Assembly: GCA_947585865.1 (NCBI GenBank)
Contig: CANPXH010000001.1
Location: 62,001-126,000, forward strand
Direction: 5' to 3'
Length of the DNA stretch: 64,000 bases
From: an uncultured Clostridia bacterium
GTDB taxonomy: Bacteria; Bacillota; Clostridia; Lachnospirales; CAG-274
In this document: piece by piece, positions 1 through 8,778 of the stretch
Numbering within the stretch: position 1 is the first letter of the stretch
Layout of the letters: each line of letters begins with the position of its first letter
Notes under the pieces: model-generated
Told to the model about the DNA's origin: nothing
Seen by the model: only the letters and a program-made list of their open reading frames with translations
Database searches by the model: none
Program-made: the position numbers and the translations under genes

Positions 1-7
1 CGAGCTT

Positions 8-751
8 ATGTCAATAATTGAAGTACGAAATCTTAAAAAAAGCTTTGGCTCTCTTGAAGTTCTAAAGGATATAAGTATCGATATCGAAAAAGGAGATATC
101 GTTGCGATACTGGGTCCTTCAGGCTCAGGCAAATCCACATTTCTCAGAAGTCTTATAGACTTGGAGGAAATAGACGGCGGAGATATATGCATAGAGGGAA
201 AATATCTTGCAAAAAACGGTATATATCCTTCCGAAAAAGAAAAGAGAAAAATACTGAGCAAAACAGGTATGGTTTTCCAGCATTTCAATTTATTCCCTCA
301 CCTTAATATAAAGAAAAACCTTATGCTTGCTCCCCTTTTGGCCAAACAAGACAGCAGGGAAAACATAGCGGAGCTTGCCAAAGAGACCCTTGAGAAAGTC
401 GGCCTGGCAGATAAAATAAATGCTATGCCTTCTACCCTTTCCGGCGGCCAAAAGCAAAGGGTTGCAATAGCAAGAGCTTTGATGCTCAGGCCGGATATAG
501 TCCTTTTTGACGAGCCGACATCCGCACTTGATCCCGAGCTTACGGGAGAGGTGCTAAATGTTATCAGAGAGCTTGCCAAGGAAGGAAACACAATGCTTAT
601 CGTTACTCACGAGATAGGCTTTGCCTCAGAGGTGGCAAATAAAATAATATTTATGGAAGACGGCTACATACAAGCTGTCGGTACTCCAAACGAAGTAATA
701 ATAAATCAGACGAACGAGCGTATCAATGCTTTTTTGAACAAGGTAAAATAG
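8..751 (+). CDS. Polar amino-acid ABC transporter ATP-binding protein (GlnQ/ArtM type)
   Basis: This is the 247-residue cytoplasmic ATPase that powers uptake of a polar amino acid through a membrane permease. Walker A is GPSGSGKST near residue 36, the ABC signature LSGGQKQR near 144, and Walker B VLFDEPTSALD near 165, followed by the switch His in VTHE. Length and the MVFQHFNLFPHL Q-loop are typical of the GlnQ/ArtM group. The permease and binding protein should lie upstream, outside the window; this gene is probably last in its operon because a terminator follows. The substrate (Gln, Arg, Cys or other) cannot be told from the ATPase. The start lies at the window edge, so a ribosome site cannot be judged. 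Confidence 0.93.
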   Translation: MSIIEVRNLKKSFGSLEVLKDISIDIEKGDIVAILGPSGSGKSTFLRSLIDLEEIDGGDICIEGKYLAKNGIYPSEKEKRKILSKTGMVFQHFNLFPHLNIKKNLMLAPLLAKQDSRENIAELAKETLEKVGLADKINAMPSTLSGGQKQRVAIARALMLRPDIVLFDEPTSALDPELTGEVLNVIRELAKEGNTMLIVTHEIGFASEVANKIIFMEDGYIQAVGTPNEVIINQTNERINAFLNKVK

Positions 752-767
752 AAAATATCACTTACAT

Positions 768-803
768 ACAGAGCGTGTCCGTTTTACAGACTCGCTCTGT
801 TTA
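768..803 (+). terminator. Intrinsic terminator after the ABC ATPase gene
   Basis: Inverted repeat ACAGAGCG (768-775) with CGCTCTGT (793-800), followed by a short T/A-rich run, 17 bases after the stop codon. The loop is long (17 nt) and the T tract weak, so termination may be partial. Nothing else is seen from here to 1029. Confidence 0.6.
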
Positions 804-1029
804 TATATTCGCTTTTTATACTTATGTATATATCATAATATTGTTTTGATCAAATATTATCACTGCCTTTTACCTGCCTATATGATACGTTCTTACAATA
901 TCATAAAAGCATAAGAAGCATTGGCAGGCGGGAGTTTATGATTTAAAAACATTTATCAGTGTGGTAATTTTATTTTGAAATATCGGATATAAGTATATAC
1001 GGATATTTAATATTAAAAACTCTTCATTC

Positions 1030-2082
1030 TCATTTGCTCTCCAGTTCACTTGCGATCCCGTTGATCGTTATATTTTCATCGAGCCACTTGTTGTTATTGG
1101 TGTGACAGTACAGATATTCAAGCTTGATCGCCTTATAATATATTTCATTCACATCAGACAAAATATCTATCTGAGTATATCCGTCTTTAAATTTATTCTC
1201 AAAAGAATTTATTGCTTCCGATATTTGCATATACTCGTGTTTTATGCTGCTGTCTTTTATAGAAATAAGCAATCTGTCGTTTTCGCTGTATAGCTTTTCC
1301 ATTGCATTTTTCACATTTTTGCAATACCCTTCAATATCATACTGATCATAATTATCTGTCGCAAATTTAAGCTTTTCGGCAGCCGATCTTACCGAATACA
1401 TATATTCAAACAACTTCTCATCATGGTTTTTTACGGCTGCAATCTGCTTATTTATATCATTCTCCCTGTTTTCTATATTATCCTTTAGCATATGATCTTT
1501 AGGCATTTTGGTATTTTTAACGATATGTGCCATTTCATCTGTTATATCGTGACCAAAGGATAATGTACAAGGATAAAAAATATTCATATCCATAGCATTT
1601 ATCTGTATCTCCCGGTCGCTGAATATGCTCTGTGTAAAAGGATAATTAAAAAGATAGGCATTCAGTGTTTCAAGTATTTCATAAGCTGTATCAAATGCAG
1701 ATTGTGAATCATTTTTATCGGCATAATCCAAAAGAGCATAAGCTCTGAACAGGTCTTCCTTTACTTTTTCATTGTCAACGCATTCTGTCAATTGACCTAT
1801 TCTCTTTATTTCATGACCTAAATAAACGGTTTCAATCTCTCCGCCATTGTACTCATACTTGTAATATTTCTTTAGATCCATTGTAGACTCAAGTATAATT
1901 TCTTTTATAACGGCAAATCTGAAAGGAGACATATTATCAAAAAATAAATGCCTTAATTTAATTATTTTTTCATTTTCCATATTATCAGATACATTTTCCC
2001 CATGGTCTATATCCATATTCCCTTTGTAAATACAACCGACAGTTAAAATTAAAATTAAAAAAACAAAAATAATTTTCTTCAT
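1030..2082 (-). CDS. Putative lipoprotein of unknown function
   Basis: A 350-residue exported lipoprotein. It starts MKKIIFVFLILILTV with lipobox TVGC, so lipidation at Cys about 17 and membrane anchoring are predicted. The rest is mainly helical and charged, without a motif I recognise. The start at 2082 is preferred over an in-frame GTG nine bases upstream, because AAGGAG (2091-2096) sits eight bases before this ATG but directly abuts the GTG. It stands alone, with no operon partner, and its stop is about 280 bases from the convergent ABC gene. The function is unknown; the exported lipoprotein assignment is strong. Confidence 0.75.
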   Translation of the reverse strand: MKKIIFVFLILILTVGCIYKGNMDIDHGENVSDNMENEKIIKLRHLFFDNMSPFRFAVIKEIILESTMDLKKYYKYEYNGGEIETVYLGHEIKRIGQLTECVDNEKVKEDLFRAYALLDYADKNDSQSAFDTAYEILETLNAYLFNYPFTQSIFSDREIQINAMDMNIFYPCTLSFGHDITDEMAHIVKNTKMPKDHMLKDNIENRENDINKQIAAVKNHDEKLFEYMYSVRSAAEKLKFATDNYDQYDIEGYCKNVKNAMEKLYSENDRLLISIKDSSIKHEYMQISEAINSFENKFKDGYTQIDILSDVNEIYYKAIKLEYLYCHTNNNKWLDENITINGIASELESK

Positions 2083-2180
2083 ACAACACACTCCTTATTA
2101 TAATGATAAATGAAGTGTAGCACAAACATATTAAAAAGCTGTTAAATAACACTATAATGTGTGTATATTATAACATGAAA

Positions 2181-2222
2181 AACAGGCTGCTACCCAATCA
2201 ATTAATCAGATAACAGCCTGTT
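2181..2222 (-). terminator. Intrinsic terminator of the 2.2-2.8 kb transcription unit
   Basis: On the minus strand AACAGGCTG (2222-2214) pairs with CAGCCTGTT (2189-2181) and is followed by TTTT. It lies downstream of an AT-rich segment that has its own promoter near 2.78 kb, suggesting a complete transcription unit whose coding part has decayed. Confidence 0.6.
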
Positions 2223-2537
2223 ATTTTGATTCTTCAATCATTTCAATCACTTTCTTTTTTGTTTTTTTTATTAAATTTCACTTCTCAACTTCATTCTATG
2301 AATTTCTCTTCTTTATAAGTTCATTTAATTTACATTTTATTTTTCAAATATTCAATTTTAGATTTGATCGATAATTAAATTATCAATTCAATTTATTAAA
2401 TGAACTTTTATTTGATCGTTAAATATTATTTCTTAAATTCGTAATGTTATTAATAATGAAATTTAATTTTTCTTGATTACAACAGTTACATCTATATTAA
2501 TTTGTCCGAGTCATTATAACACATCTAGCTGTGATTA
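2223..2537. other. AT-rich segment without an intact gene
   Basis: About 315 bases of very AT-rich sequence. The minus strand just before the terminator reads as a Lys/Ile-rich tail (KKVIEMIEESK, then TAA at 2221-2223), but stops occur in all frames above it. It may be the 3' part of the decayed gene at 2538-2727. The plus-strand 73-codon frame here has no ribosome site and Ser/Phe-rich, non-protein-like composition. Confidence 0.4.
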
Positions 2538-2727
2538 TTATGCTATTTCTACACCTTTTTCGAGTTCAATCCGGCATTTATATTTGTCAAGATCAAGCTT
2601 TCATTTTTCATACTTAAGGTTTTTTTGTTTTTTTATAGTGTTTAGGTTTCAATACTTTTGTAAAAGTTGTTCAGCTATTATGTTATATGACTAAATATGC
2701 TGTGTTTGGTGGTCTCACTCCTTTCAT
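2538..2727 (-). pseudogene. Decayed small gene behind an operator-controlled promoter
   Basis: After a good ribosome site the minus strand opens with ATG at 2727 and reads MKGVRPPNTAYLVI, then a stop. A shifted frame continues protein-like as IIAEQLLQKY and, after further stops, LDLDKYKCRIELEKGVEIA ending at 2538. Several frameshifts and stops separate the readable pieces, so this is a broken gene, or a 14-residue leader peptide followed by decayed sequence. I do not recognise the family. The regulated promoter and downstream terminator remain intact. Confidence 0.45.
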
Positions 2728-2740
2728 TTTTTCTTTTATT

Positions 2741-2796
2741 ATAACCTGTAGGTTATCTTGTATATATATAATAACCTATATCTTATGATTTGTCAA
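2741..2796 (-). promoter_or_regulatory. Promoter with two operator half-site pairs
   Basis: On the minus strand TTGACA (2796-2791) and TATTAT (2773-2768) are separated by exactly 17 bases. ATAACCT-GT-AGGTTAT at 2741-2756 is a perfect 7-bp inverted repeat downstream of the expected start. A second, weaker copy (ATAACCT-AT-ATCTTAT, 2771-2786) overlaps the -10/spacer. Their centres are 30 bp apart, about three helical turns, which suggests cooperative repressor binding. The repressor gene is not visible nearby. Confidence 0.65.
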
Positions 2797-2847
2797 TACC
2801 TTTTTTTAAAAAAATATAAAAAAATTTATTTTCGAAATTATCTAATT

Positions 2848-2890
2848 TAAAAATTAAAACGGCTGATTTGCTTTTTCATAATCAGCCATT
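2848..2890 (-). terminator. Terminator of the parE-parC operon
   Basis: On the minus strand GGCTGAT (2887-2881) pairs with ATCAGCC (2867-2861), followed by GTTTTAATTTTT. It lies ten bases after the parC stop codon. Confidence 0.8.
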
Positions 2891-2897
2891 TTAAAAT

Positions 2898-5126
2898 TTA
2901 AAACAGATTTATTTGTCTGGGCAGATCGTTTTTCTCCTTGTCATCTTCATTTATAAAATGACCTGTGGCAGGAACTTTTGAACATCTGTAATATTCTATA
3001 TCCTCTGATATAAAATCCTCTTTTATCATTATCCTTGTAAGCCTGCTGTTTTTCTTAAGGGTATATATCTGCACGCCGCCTGTGCTCTTTGTTTGCTTGA
3101 GCGGTATGAATGAAGAATTTACAAGCATTGCCTTGTCGCTGTCTCTTACGAGGATAATATCCCTATCCTCTTCTATATATAGTATGCCCACAAGAGGACA
3201 TTTTCCCGAATACGCATTTATGAGCTTTTTCCTATTTACCTTTGTAGCATAGGCAGACATTTCCACCTTTGCTATTTTTCCGTTTTCGTAGGCAAAGAGC
3301 AAATAGCCTTTGTAATCATTGGCATTTGCCATATAAACGATCTTTTCATCGGCATCCATGCCCAGTATATTGTTTAGATACTCGCCCATGCTGCTTGTCT
3401 TGCATTCAGGCAGATCATATGCTTTTACCTTATATACGTTCTGTTTGTCTGAAAACATAAGCAGCTCATTTTTGTTATTGCTCTCAACTATCTGCACTAT
3501 CTCATCGTTTTCTTTAAGCTTATGCTCGGCAGAGACTCTGAGCGATGCCTGTAATGACACCTGTGTTATTTTCTTGAAATAATTTTCCTTGGTAAGAAAC
3601 AGCGTGACAGGGTATTCCTCTATAAGATCGTCTTCGCTTACTGTCACTATTTCTTCCTGGTATATAATATCGGTCCTTCTTGGCTTGCCGTATTTTTTTG
3701 CTATCTGCTTAAGCTCATCTATGATAATATCATTTATGAGCGCCTCACAGTTAAGTATATCCTGAAGCTCTGACATTTCCTTTTCAAGATCTTTTATTGC
3801 CTCGGTCTGCTTCAAAAGATAATCTTTATTAAGATTCCTAAGCTTTATCTCAGCCACATACTCTGCCTGGAGCTCATCTATATCAAAGCCCTTCATAAGA
3901 TTGGGGATGACCATGGAGTCTTCCTCGGTTCCCCTAATTATTCTGATCGCTTTGTCAATATCCAATATTATTTCCTGCAAGCCGATCAATAAATGATGTC
4001 TGTCCCACTTCTTATCAAAGTCATATTCCGTTTGCCTTTTGATACATTCCACTCTGAAGGCGAGCCATTCATCAAGTATGCCGCTTATGCCCATAGTCCT
4101 TGGGCGGCCGTTTACCAATATATTGAAATTACAGCTAAAGCTGTCTTCCAATGGCGTCATGGAATAAAGCTTTGACATAAGCTTATCGGGATCGGTATTC
4201 CTTTTTACATCTATCGTTATCTTAAGGCCCTTAAGATCTGTTTCGTTTCTGACATCATTTATTTCTTTGAGCTTATTCAGTTTTACAAGGGATATTATTT
4301 TCTCAATGATGCTTTCTATATTTGTGGAATAAGGAATTTCATATATTTCTATCAGACTGTTCTTTTTGTCATATCTGTAGCGACCTCTTACTTTAAAATT
4401 TCCTCTTCCCGTCTTATATATTTTGTCAATTTCCTCTTCGTTGTAAATAAGCTCTCCGCCTGTGGAAAAATCGGGAGCCTTAAGGTATTTCTTGATATCC
4501 GTTTTTTTATTCTTGATATAGTGTATAGTGGTATCGCATATCTCTTTTAAATTAAAGCTGCATATGGAGCTTGCCATACTAACGGCAATACCCTGATTAG
4601 GTGTAACCAGTAAATTGGGAAATGTGGTGGGGAAAAGCACAGGCTCCTTCATTTTGCCATCGTAATTGTCTATAAAGTCCACTGTATTCTTGTCAATGCC
4701 CTTAAACAGCTCGTTGCAAAATGTATCCAGCTTTACCTCCGTATATCTTGAAGCGGCATATGCCATATCCCTGGAATATGCCTTGCCGAAGTTGCCCTTG
4801 CTGTCTACAAAGGGATGCAGCAAAGCGTCATTTCCCCTTGTAAGTCTTACCATAGTTTCATATATAGTTGCATCGCCGTGAGGATTAAGCTTCATAGTTT
4901 GTCCCACTACATTGGTAGACTTAGTCCTGCTGCCGTTTAAAAGCCCCATTTTATACATAGTATAAAGCAGCTTTCTGTGGGCAGGCTTGAAGCCGTCTAT
5001 TTCAGGAATTGCTCTTGAAATTATTTCACTCATGGCATAGGGCATATAGTTAAGCTCAAGCGTTTCTGTAATATTCTGCTCTATGAAATTGTTCACAACC
5101 GTATTATCGTCTTTCTTTTTGGCCAT
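2898..5126 (-). CDS. parC: Type IIA topoisomerase subunit A (topoisomerase IV-like, ParC)
   Basis: The 742-residue DNA breakage-reunion subunit of a type IIA topoisomerase. The active-site tyrosine is Tyr128 in AASRYTEVKL. The quinolone-resistance region reads HGDATIYE (83-90), with Ala86 and Glu90 where gyrase normally has Ser and Asp. A coiled coil lies near 440-480, and the C-terminal beta-propeller lacks the GyrA box QRRGGKG, which favours a decatenase-like (topo IV) role over supercoiling. It is shorter than classical GyrA. It lies 11 bases after parE, with ribosome site AGAGG, so the two subunits are co-transcribed. The short divergent pair could carry a specialised role beside a separate canonical gyrase; that gyrase is not in the window. 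Confidence 0.88.
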   Translation of the reverse strand: MAKKKDDNTVVNNFIEQNITETLELNYMPYAMSEIISRAIPEIDGFKPAHRKLLYTMYKMGLLNGSRTKSTNVVGQTMKLNPHGDATIYETMVRLTRGNDALLHPFVDSKGNFGKAYSRDMAYAASRYTEVKLDTFCNELFKGIDKNTVDFIDNYDGKMKEPVLFPTTFPNLLVTPNQGIAVSMASSICSFNLKEICDTTIHYIKNKKTDIKKYLKAPDFSTGGELIYNEEEIDKIYKTGRGNFKVRGRYRYDKKNSLIEIYEIPYSTNIESIIEKIISLVKLNKLKEINDVRNETDLKGLKITIDVKRNTDPDKLMSKLYSMTPLEDSFSCNFNILVNGRPRTMGISGILDEWLAFRVECIKRQTEYDFDKKWDRHHLLIGLQEIILDIDKAIRIIRGTEEDSMVIPNLMKGFDIDELQAEYVAEIKLRNLNKDYLLKQTEAIKDLEKEMSELQDILNCEALINDIIIDELKQIAKKYGKPRRTDIIYQEEIVTVSEDDLIEEYPVTLFLTKENYFKKITQVSLQASLRVSAEHKLKENDEIVQIVESNNKNELLMFSDKQNVYKVKAYDLPECKTSSMGEYLNNILGMDADEKIVYMANANDYKGYLLFAYENGKIAKVEMSAYATKVNRKKLINAYSGKCPLVGILYIEEDRDIILVRDSDKAMLVNSSFIPLKQTKSTGGVQIYTLKKNSRLTRIMIKEDFISEDIEYYRCSKVPATGHFINEDDKEKNDLPRQINLF

Positions 5127-5137
5127 AATATTACCTC

Positions 5138-7114
5138 TTAGCTTATTTCTGTAAGATCAATGTACATATGTCCGAATTCCTCTATATGCTCTTTTCTGCC
5201 CTTAAGGTTGTCACCTAAAAGCATATCAAACATTTCCGCCGTTTTCTCCGCATCCTCCGGGAGCACGAGAATAAGCCTTCTTGTTTCGGGATTCATAGTA
5301 GTCTGCCACATCATTTCGGGCTCATTTTCGCCAAGACCCTTTGAACGCTGCACCTCATATTTGCCGTTTATCCTGCTTATAATATCCGCCTTTTCCTTTT
5401 CAGTATAGGCAAAATATGTTTTCTTGGCCGAATTTATCTCATAGAGAGGAGATTCGGCTATGAATACCTTTCTCTGCTCTATAAGCGTAGGAACAAGTCT
5501 ATAGAGCATAGTCAGTATAAGAGTTCTTATATGAAAGCCGTCTACATCGGCATCTGTACATATTACTATTTTAGACCATCTCAGCTGGTTTATATCAAAG
5601 CTGTTCAGATCTGAGCTGTGCTTTGTCTTTATCTCAACACCGCAGCCCAGCACCTTAAGAAGATCCGTTATTATCTCGCTTTTGAATATCTTGTCGTAGT
5701 TGGCTTTAAGGCAGTTGAGTATCTTGCCTCTTACAGGCATAACGCCCTGGAATTCGGCATCCCTTCCCAATACTACCGAACCGAGAGCGGAGTCGCCCTC
5801 CACAATATACAGCTCTCGTCTTGAAACATCCTTTGTACGGCAGTTGACAAACTTTTCAACACGGTTGTTCATATCAAGAGAGCCGGTAAGCTTTTTCTTT
5901 ATATTTACTCTTGTCTTTTCGGCAGTTTCCCTGCTTCTCTTGTTTACAAGCACCTGTTTTGCGATCTTGTCGGCATCGGCCTTGTTTTCTATAAAATAGA
6001 TCTCAAGCTGTTTTTTCAAATAATCGGTTAGAGCTTCTCTTATAAACTTGTTTGTAATGGATTTCTTAGTTTGATTTTCATAGCTTGTAACAGTTGAAAA
6101 ACTGTTTATTATAAGCACAAGAGAATCCTCTACATCCGTAAATACGATCTTCTTTTCTGTCTTATTGTAAAGATTGTTGTTTTTAAGATAATTATCTATT
6201 GCATACACAAAGGCTGTTCTTACCGCTTTATCGGGAGAACCGCCATGCTCAAGAAAGCTGGAGTTGTGATAATATTCCAATAAATTCACATCGTTGTTGA
6301 AGCAGAAGGCAAGCTCAAATTTGAACTTATATTCCTCCTTATCCTCTCTGTCACGGCCCTTGGTTTCGTTTTCATAATACTGTATCTCGGTAAAAGCCTT
6401 TTCGCCTGCTGTTTCATTTATATAATCTTTTATTCCTTCGGGATAACAATAGGTATATTTTTCTTTGGTCCTCTCATCCGTAAGTATAAAAGTAAGCCCT
6501 GCATTTACTATGCACTGTCTTTTCAATACGCCCTGATAATATTCCAAAGGTATTTCTATATCCGTAAACACCTCGCGATCCGGCTTCCAATGTATGACAG
6601 AGCCTGTCTTTTTGCTGACGGTAGGTTCTTTTTTAAGCCCGCCTACATTTTCTCCTTTCTCAAAATAAAGCTCATATTTATATCCGTCTCTTACAATAGT
6701 GACTTCCATAAACTCTGAGCTGTACTGAGTTGCGCAAAGGCCCAGGCCGTTAAGACCAAGGCTGTATTCGTAGTTGTCTCCGCTGTTATTGTTATACTTT
6801 CCGCCTGCATACATTTCGCAGAATAAAAGTTCCCAATTGAACTTTTCCTCGTTGGCATTATAGTCTACAGGTATACCTCTGCCGTGGTCGATAACAGTTA
6901 TATCATTGTCCTTGCCCAATATTATTTCGATCTTGTTGCCATAGCCTTCTCTTGCCTCATCAATGGCATTTGAAAGTATCTCAAATACAGAGTGTTCACA
7001 GCCCTCTATACCGTCTGAGCCGAATATAACACTTGGGCGCAGACGCACTCTGTCAGCACCTTTAAGAGCACTGATGCTTTCATTTGTATATTCTGTAGCC
7101 TTGTTATTGCTCAT
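5138..7114 (-). CDS. parE: Type IIA topoisomerase subunit B (topoisomerase IV-like, ParE)
   Basis: The 658-residue ATPase subunit partnering the downstream subunit A. The GHKL ATP site is visible as EILSNAIDEA near residue 43, DHGRGIP near 75 and the glycine-rich lid GLNGLGLCAT near 120. The TOPRIM domain carries EGDSALG near 440 and DADVDG near 520, which bind the catalytic magnesium. Length fits ParE/GyrB. The start has AAAGGA nine bases upstream. A TATAAT sits at 7141-7146 on the minus strand, but no clear -35 was found. The intergenic region is shared with the divergent P-loop gene and its LexA-like box. Confidence 0.9.
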   Translation of the reverse strand: MSNNKATEYTNESISALKGADRVRLRPSVIFGSDGIEGCEHSVFEILSNAIDEAREGYGNKIEIILGKDNDITVIDHGRGIPVDYNANEEKFNWELLFCEMYAGGKYNNNSGDNYEYSLGLNGLGLCATQYSSEFMEVTIVRDGYKYELYFEKGENVGGLKKEPTVSKKTGSVIHWKPDREVFTDIEIPLEYYQGVLKRQCIVNAGLTFILTDERTKEKYTYCYPEGIKDYINETAGEKAFTEIQYYENETKGRDREDKEEYKFKFELAFCFNNDVNLLEYYHNSSFLEHGGSPDKAVRTAFVYAIDNYLKNNNLYNKTEKKIVFTDVEDSLVLIINSFSTVTSYENQTKKSITNKFIREALTDYLKKQLEIYFIENKADADKIAKQVLVNKRSRETAEKTRVNIKKKLTGSLDMNNRVEKFVNCRTKDVSRRELYIVEGDSALGSVVLGRDAEFQGVMPVRGKILNCLKANYDKIFKSEIITDLLKVLGCGVEIKTKHSSDLNSFDINQLRWSKIVICTDADVDGFHIRTLILTMLYRLVPTLIEQRKVFIAESPLYEINSAKKTYFAYTEKEKADIISRINGKYEVQRSKGLGENEPEMMWQTTMNPETRRLILVLPEDAEKTAEMFDMLLGDNLKGRKEHIEEFGHMYIDLTEIS

Positions 7115-7252
7115 ATTTCTTCTGTCCTTTCATTACTCTATATTATAGCTTACCTTATTTAGCCAAAATTTGCAAGCAAAAAAATAAATTAATTTTTCAC
7201 ATAAAAAAAGGATAACCCATATGTACGTAGAATATATATATTAGATACAATT

Positions 7253-7266
7253 GGAACGAGCGTTCC
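7253..7266. promoter_or_regulatory. LexA/SOS-box-like palindrome
   Basis: GGAACGAGCGTTCC is a perfect palindrome matching the Bacillus-type SOS box CGAACRNRYGTTYC apart from its first base. It lies 40 bases ahead of the P-loop gene at 7307 and in the region shared with divergent parE. A second SOS box at the uvrB promoter in this window supports LexA control in this organism. A TetR-type operator is the alternative. Confidence 0.55.
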
Positions 7267-7306
7267 GATATTTTACCAACTGCATAAAAGCAAGGAGGAG
7301 ATTATT

Positions 7307-7723
7307 ATGGTACAAATATTAGCCGGGGGTAAAGGCGAAGGAAAAACAAAGAAATTGATCGAAATGGCAAACAATGCCGCAAAGGAAGCAAACGGATGTA
7401 TAGTATACATAGATGATGATTCAAGACATATTTACGATCTTGATCACTCTATCAGATTTGTTGAAATAGCTGAGTTCCCTCTTGTAAATTACAGAGAATT
7501 ACTAAGTTTTGTTTATGGCATGATCTCTCAAAACGGCGATATAGAGAAAATTTTCATCGACGGTATATTCAAGATGGTCTCTAAGCTGAACAGTGAAGAT
7601 TTTATAAAGCTTGTCGCTAAATTCAAATCAATAAGTGAAAAATACAGTATTGACTTTATTGCTTCCGCCAATGCTCTTCCGGCAGAACTGCCAAAGGAAA
7701 TTGCAGACGTGGTAATGGCTTAA
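7307..7723 (+). CDS. Small P-loop ATPase-like protein
   Basis: A 138-residue cytoplasmic protein with an early Walker A motif GGKGEGKTK (residues 7-15) and a likely Walker B strand KIFIDGIF near residue 84. It has no membrane segment. The ribosome site AAGGAGGAG is very strong. Such short P-loop proteins in Clostridia are often labelled twitching-motility PilT from the fold alone; I see no pilus genes here and would not transfer that role. The LexA-like palindrome upstream suggests DNA-damage induction. It is monocistronic, with a strong terminator. The function is unknown. Confidence 0.75.
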   Translation: MVQILAGGKGEGKTKKLIEMANNAAKEANGCIVYIDDDSRHIYDLDHSIRFVEIAEFPLVNYRELLSFVYGMISQNGDIEKIFIDGIFKMVSKLNSEDFIKLVAKFKSISEKYSIDFIASANALPAELPKEIADVVMA

Positions 7724-7736
7724 ATATACAAATATT

Positions 7737-7765
7737 ACGGAGCTGACATTCAGCTCCGTTTTTCA
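7737..7765 (+). terminator. Intrinsic terminator of the P-loop gene
   Basis: Perfect stem ACGGAGCTG (7737-7745) with CAGCTCCGT (7751-7759), five-base loop, and a run of five T. It lies 13 bases after the stop codon. Confidence 0.85.
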
Positions 7766-7770
7766 TTGCT

Positions 7771-8757
7771 TCATCGATCGATGTTATCAAATATAAAATT
7801 GCACATTTTCCCGCCAACATAATATCTGACTATCAGCCCATTATCCGTATAATCAGCATATCCGTATTCCGAATCCTCTCTGCCATCCATTTTGAAACCG
7901 CCCATCAGAAAAGTATCATTTTTCCCTTTGATCAAAATATCCGAGAAATTACTTCCCCTATACAGATCGGTTGCAAGATGATCAGCTGTGAAATTAGATG
8001 CAAATGTGTTTTTTTGTAAATCAAAATCTGATGCTGTAGATACATCAACAATATAGTTTGTGTCATTTAGCCTTGTGATTTTTATTCCGTCAAGGCAAGA
8101 AGTTCTATTATCGTTGCTGCTGAATAACGCTTGGATATATGATGACAGATTCTTATAACCGTTGCTGTAAAGCCGGTAATTAATACAAAATCGTCTATAT
8201 GCCTTTATTAATTTTTCACTATATTCATTATAGTCTGCATAATTAAATATACCTGTGGGAATAATATACCTGCCATTAAAAATATCGTATTCTCCATCTC
8301 CGCTTAAGTCCGATAAAATAGGCGTGCCCTTTACTATGTCATAGGTATTGCCTATCACACCTTCCTTTCCAAGAAATGCGTGACCAATTATTCCATCGGA
8401 ATACATAAGATTTCCCCGTATACCTGCGCTGTTATATCTGTATGTATTGACCATATTATCGATCTCATTCTTATTTATATTGGCAATACTCATATTTTTG
8501 ATCATTGTATCTGTGGCATTATTTAAAATCAAGGATATACTGTCAATATTATCATATATGTATTTCGTATTTGTCATATATATATCCAAATATTTATTGT
8601 TGAGAAGAAGTCCTATTTCATTCCCATTATTACAGTAATATAATTTACCCTCTTCTCGCTCCCTATAATTCATTTTGTCCAATGATGCGGCATAAATCGC
8701 TGTATTTGAAAATATGATTGCAATAAATAAAATAAAAAGACCTTTAATATTTTTCAT
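7771..8757 (-). CDS. Secreted protein of unknown function
   Basis: A 328-residue exported protein with an N-terminal signal sequence (MKNIKGLFILFIAIIFSNTA, likely cleavage after IYA). The mature part is rich in Asn, Asp and Tyr, with no motif I recognise; there are no WG or SLH repeats. The ATG at 8757 is chosen because AAAGGA lies nine bases upstream; the longer TTG start at 8775 overlaps that site. It follows the stalk-domain gene after 21 bases and belongs to the same exported-protein block, probably one operon. A cell-surface or extracellular role is inferred from export and neighbours only. Confidence 0.7.
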   Translation of the reverse strand: MKNIKGLFILFIAIIFSNTAIYAASLDKMNYREREEGKLYYCNNGNEIGLLLNNKYLDIYMTNTKYIYDNIDSISLILNNATDTMIKNMSIANINKNEIDNMVNTYRYNSAGIRGNLMYSDGIIGHAFLGKEGVIGNTYDIVKGTPILSDLSGDGEYDIFNGRYIIPTGIFNYADYNEYSEKLIKAYRRFCINYRLYSNGYKNLSSYIQALFSSNDNRTSCLDGIKITRLNDTNYIVDVSTASDFDLQKNTFASNFTADHLATDLYRGSNFSDILIKGKNDTFLMGGFKMDGREDSEYGYADYTDNGLIVRYYVGGKMCNFIFDNIDR

Positions 8758-8778
8758 AATATAATATCCTTTCAAATG

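Noticed and set aside
2473-2694. Plus-strand 73-codon frame in the AT-rich gap
   Set aside because: No ribosome site, Ser/Phe/Tyr-rich composition, and it lies antisense to a better-supported minus-strand transcription unit.
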